Source: Bacillota bacterium
GTDB lineage: Bacteria > Bacillota > Clostridia > Peptostreptococcales > Anaerovoracaceae
Direction of reading: 5' to 3'
Assembly: GCA_017416795.1 (NCBI GenBank)
Contig: JAFQBD010000010.1
Coordinates: 1 to 51,305, forward strand
DNA length: 51,305 bases
The notes beneath the pieces were generated by a model. The model saw only the letters and a program-made list of their open reading frames with translations. It did not search any database and was not told the origin of the DNA. A program made the translations under genes and the position numbers. This document shows, one piece after another, positions 50,505 through 51,305 of this stretch. Each line of letters starts with the position of its first letter. Position 1 is the stretch's first letter.

Positions 50505-51305
50505 AAGATATTCTTGCGGTTACAGGTTTCCCTAAATCCACATATATGTACTGGCAAAAGCGTTTCGATAGAGAAAATCCTGATGCTGTGCTAGAAAGTA
50601 AAATCCTTCAAATCAGGGAAGAAAACAAAGATTATGGATATCGCAGGATACATAAGGAGTTATTAAATTATGGCGTTGCAATCAATCGTAAGAAAGTCCA
50701 TCGTCTCACTAAAAAGCTTGGTATTCAAGTAACTTCATTTACCAGAAAAAGCCGTAAATACAGTACTTACAAAGGCAAGGTTGGTACAGTGGCTCCTAAC
50801 AGAATTCATAGAAGATTTAATACCTGTATTCCACATCAAAAAATCACTACAGATACTTCTGAATTTAAGTACTATGAAAAGGATGACAAAGGCAGAATTG
50901 TAATCAAGAAGCTTTACTTGGATCCGTTTATGGATATGTACAATCTTGAAATCATAAGTTATAGGATATCAAAACAACCAAATGCTGAAGTTATCATGTC
51001 TGGTTTGAAAGAAGCGATCGATAAAACAAATGATTGTAAATACAGAAGAACTTTCCACTCTGATCAGGGTTGGGCGTACCAGATGAAAGCATATGTACGA
51101 GAATTGAAAAGCAACCAGATATTTCAGAGTATGTCCAGGAAAGGAAATTGTTTTGACAATTCTCCAATGGAAAACTTCTTCGGAATTCTAAAGCAAGAAA
51201 TGTACTATGGAGAAACATATTGCAGCTTTGAAGAACTAAAAACTGCAATAGAAAAATACATTAGATATTACAACGAAAAAAGAATCAAGGCAAAACTGGG
51301 ATGGC
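50457..51305 (+). CDS. IS3-family transposase OrfB (integrase domain), cut by the window edge
   Basis: The frame -1 to orfA is open from before the A run through to the end of the window, about 282 codons from 50459. It contains the IS3 HTH_21 region (DYGYRRIHKELLNYGV), then the three catalytic residues: the first D in TTDTSEFKYY, the second in FHSDQGWAYQ, and the E in NSPMENFFGILK; the spacing between second D and E is normal. No good ATG precedes it, so it is probably made as an OrfAB fusion by a -1 shift on the A run at 50457-50462. Nothing suggests it is inactive, but the last residues lie outside. Confidence 0.9.

Larger units (their letters stand above)
49881..51305 (+). mobile_element. 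IS3-family insertion sequence (right end outside the window)
   Basis: The left end appears to be at 49881, TGACCCCCAAAAGTTGGAC, a TG-start terminal repeat of IS3-family type. It holds orfA and, in the -1 frame, orfB with the DDE catalytic residues. The element runs off the window edge, so the right end and target duplication cannot be checked. Base composition and codon use differ from the neighbouring genes. Confidence 0.92.

Noticed and set aside
50457..51305. orfB of the IS as a pseudogene because it has no ATG at its start
   Set aside because: IS3 elements normally express it by a -1 frameshift, the A run is at the right place, and all three DDE residues are intact.
1..51305. Antisense open frames of 60-220 codons within the genes
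   Set aside because: They lie opposite clear homologues, follow the reverse pattern of the sense codons, and have no supported starts.
1..51305. CRISPR arrays, tRNA or rRNA genes, T-box leaders before the synthetases
   Set aside because: No evenly spaced repeats or tRNA-like folds were noticed by eye, and lysK, asnS and proS follow upstream genes by 12-30 bases, leaving no room for a T-box.

Overview
The window looks like a chromosomal segment of an anaerobic, moderately AT-rich Clostridia member, most likely a fermenter of amino acids or organic acids (an Anaerovoracaceae / Family XIII-type genome is my guess, from general gene style only). Support comes from strong AAGGAGG ribosome binding sites, TTGACA-17-TATAAT promoters, a class I lysyl-tRNA synthetase, a beta-alanyl/3-aminobutyryl-CoA ammonia-lyase, a CoA-acylating aldehyde dehydrogenase, ECF-type vitamin uptake, and a CarD-YacL-IspDF-ProS housekeeping cluster. 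No rRNA, tRNA or CRISPR array was seen.

Layout. 1-6.4 kb: the start of serA (minus strand, cut by the window edge) diverges from serC, which is coupled to a cofactor-independent phosphoglycerate mutase, a D,D-carboxypeptidase and uvrC; a DUF1292 protein follows. The first genes surround the 3-phosphoglycerate node that feeds serine synthesis. 6.6-15 kb: a COG2509-type flavoprotein, a C_GCAxxG_C_C protein, then three long-chain acyl-CoA synthetase paralogues with an alanine/ornithine racemase-like PLP enzyme between the second and third. 15-19 kb: greA, class I LysRS fused to a C-terminal tRNA-binding domain, and asnS.

19.1-27.2 kb is the most interesting block. Two cobalamin riboswitches, each followed by an intrinsic terminator, control two adjacent units. 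Unit 1 is a DUF4430 lipoprotein, EcfT, and one polypeptide that joins both ECF ATPases to a membrane S component. Unit 2 is a second DUF4430 lipoprotein and a 949-residue secreted, membrane-anchored protein with a propeller-like region and a DUF4430-like region. I infer a complete cobalamin (or corrinoid) capture-and-import system in which the DUF4430 proteins act as extracellular binders, as the related domain does in animal transcobalamin/intrinsic factor.

27.4-34 kb: acylating aldehyde dehydrogenase, an unrecognised 186-aa protein, the hot-dog 3-aminoacyl-CoA ammonia-lyase, an EF-G-like GTPase and RadA. 34-39.9 kb: a minus-strand cassette (105-aa membrane protein, APC permease, 47-aa membrane peptide) diverges from an AraC regulator, a glycerol-kinase-like FGGY kinase with an altered glycerol pocket, and a class V aminotransferase. 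40-42.1 kb: an OmpR-type two-component system. 42.3-49.8 kb: CarD, YacL-like PIN-TRAM protein, IspDF, ProS, a UPF0126 channel, a split chromate transporter pair, Nudix hydrolase and cyclophilin. 49.88 kb to the right edge: an IS3-family insertion sequence (orfA, and orfB reached by a -1 frameshift), cut by the edge.

Several starts were moved from the longest possible reading frame to the codon served by a ribosome binding site (serC, the carboxypeptidase and uvrC at TTG codons; others at internal ATGs).
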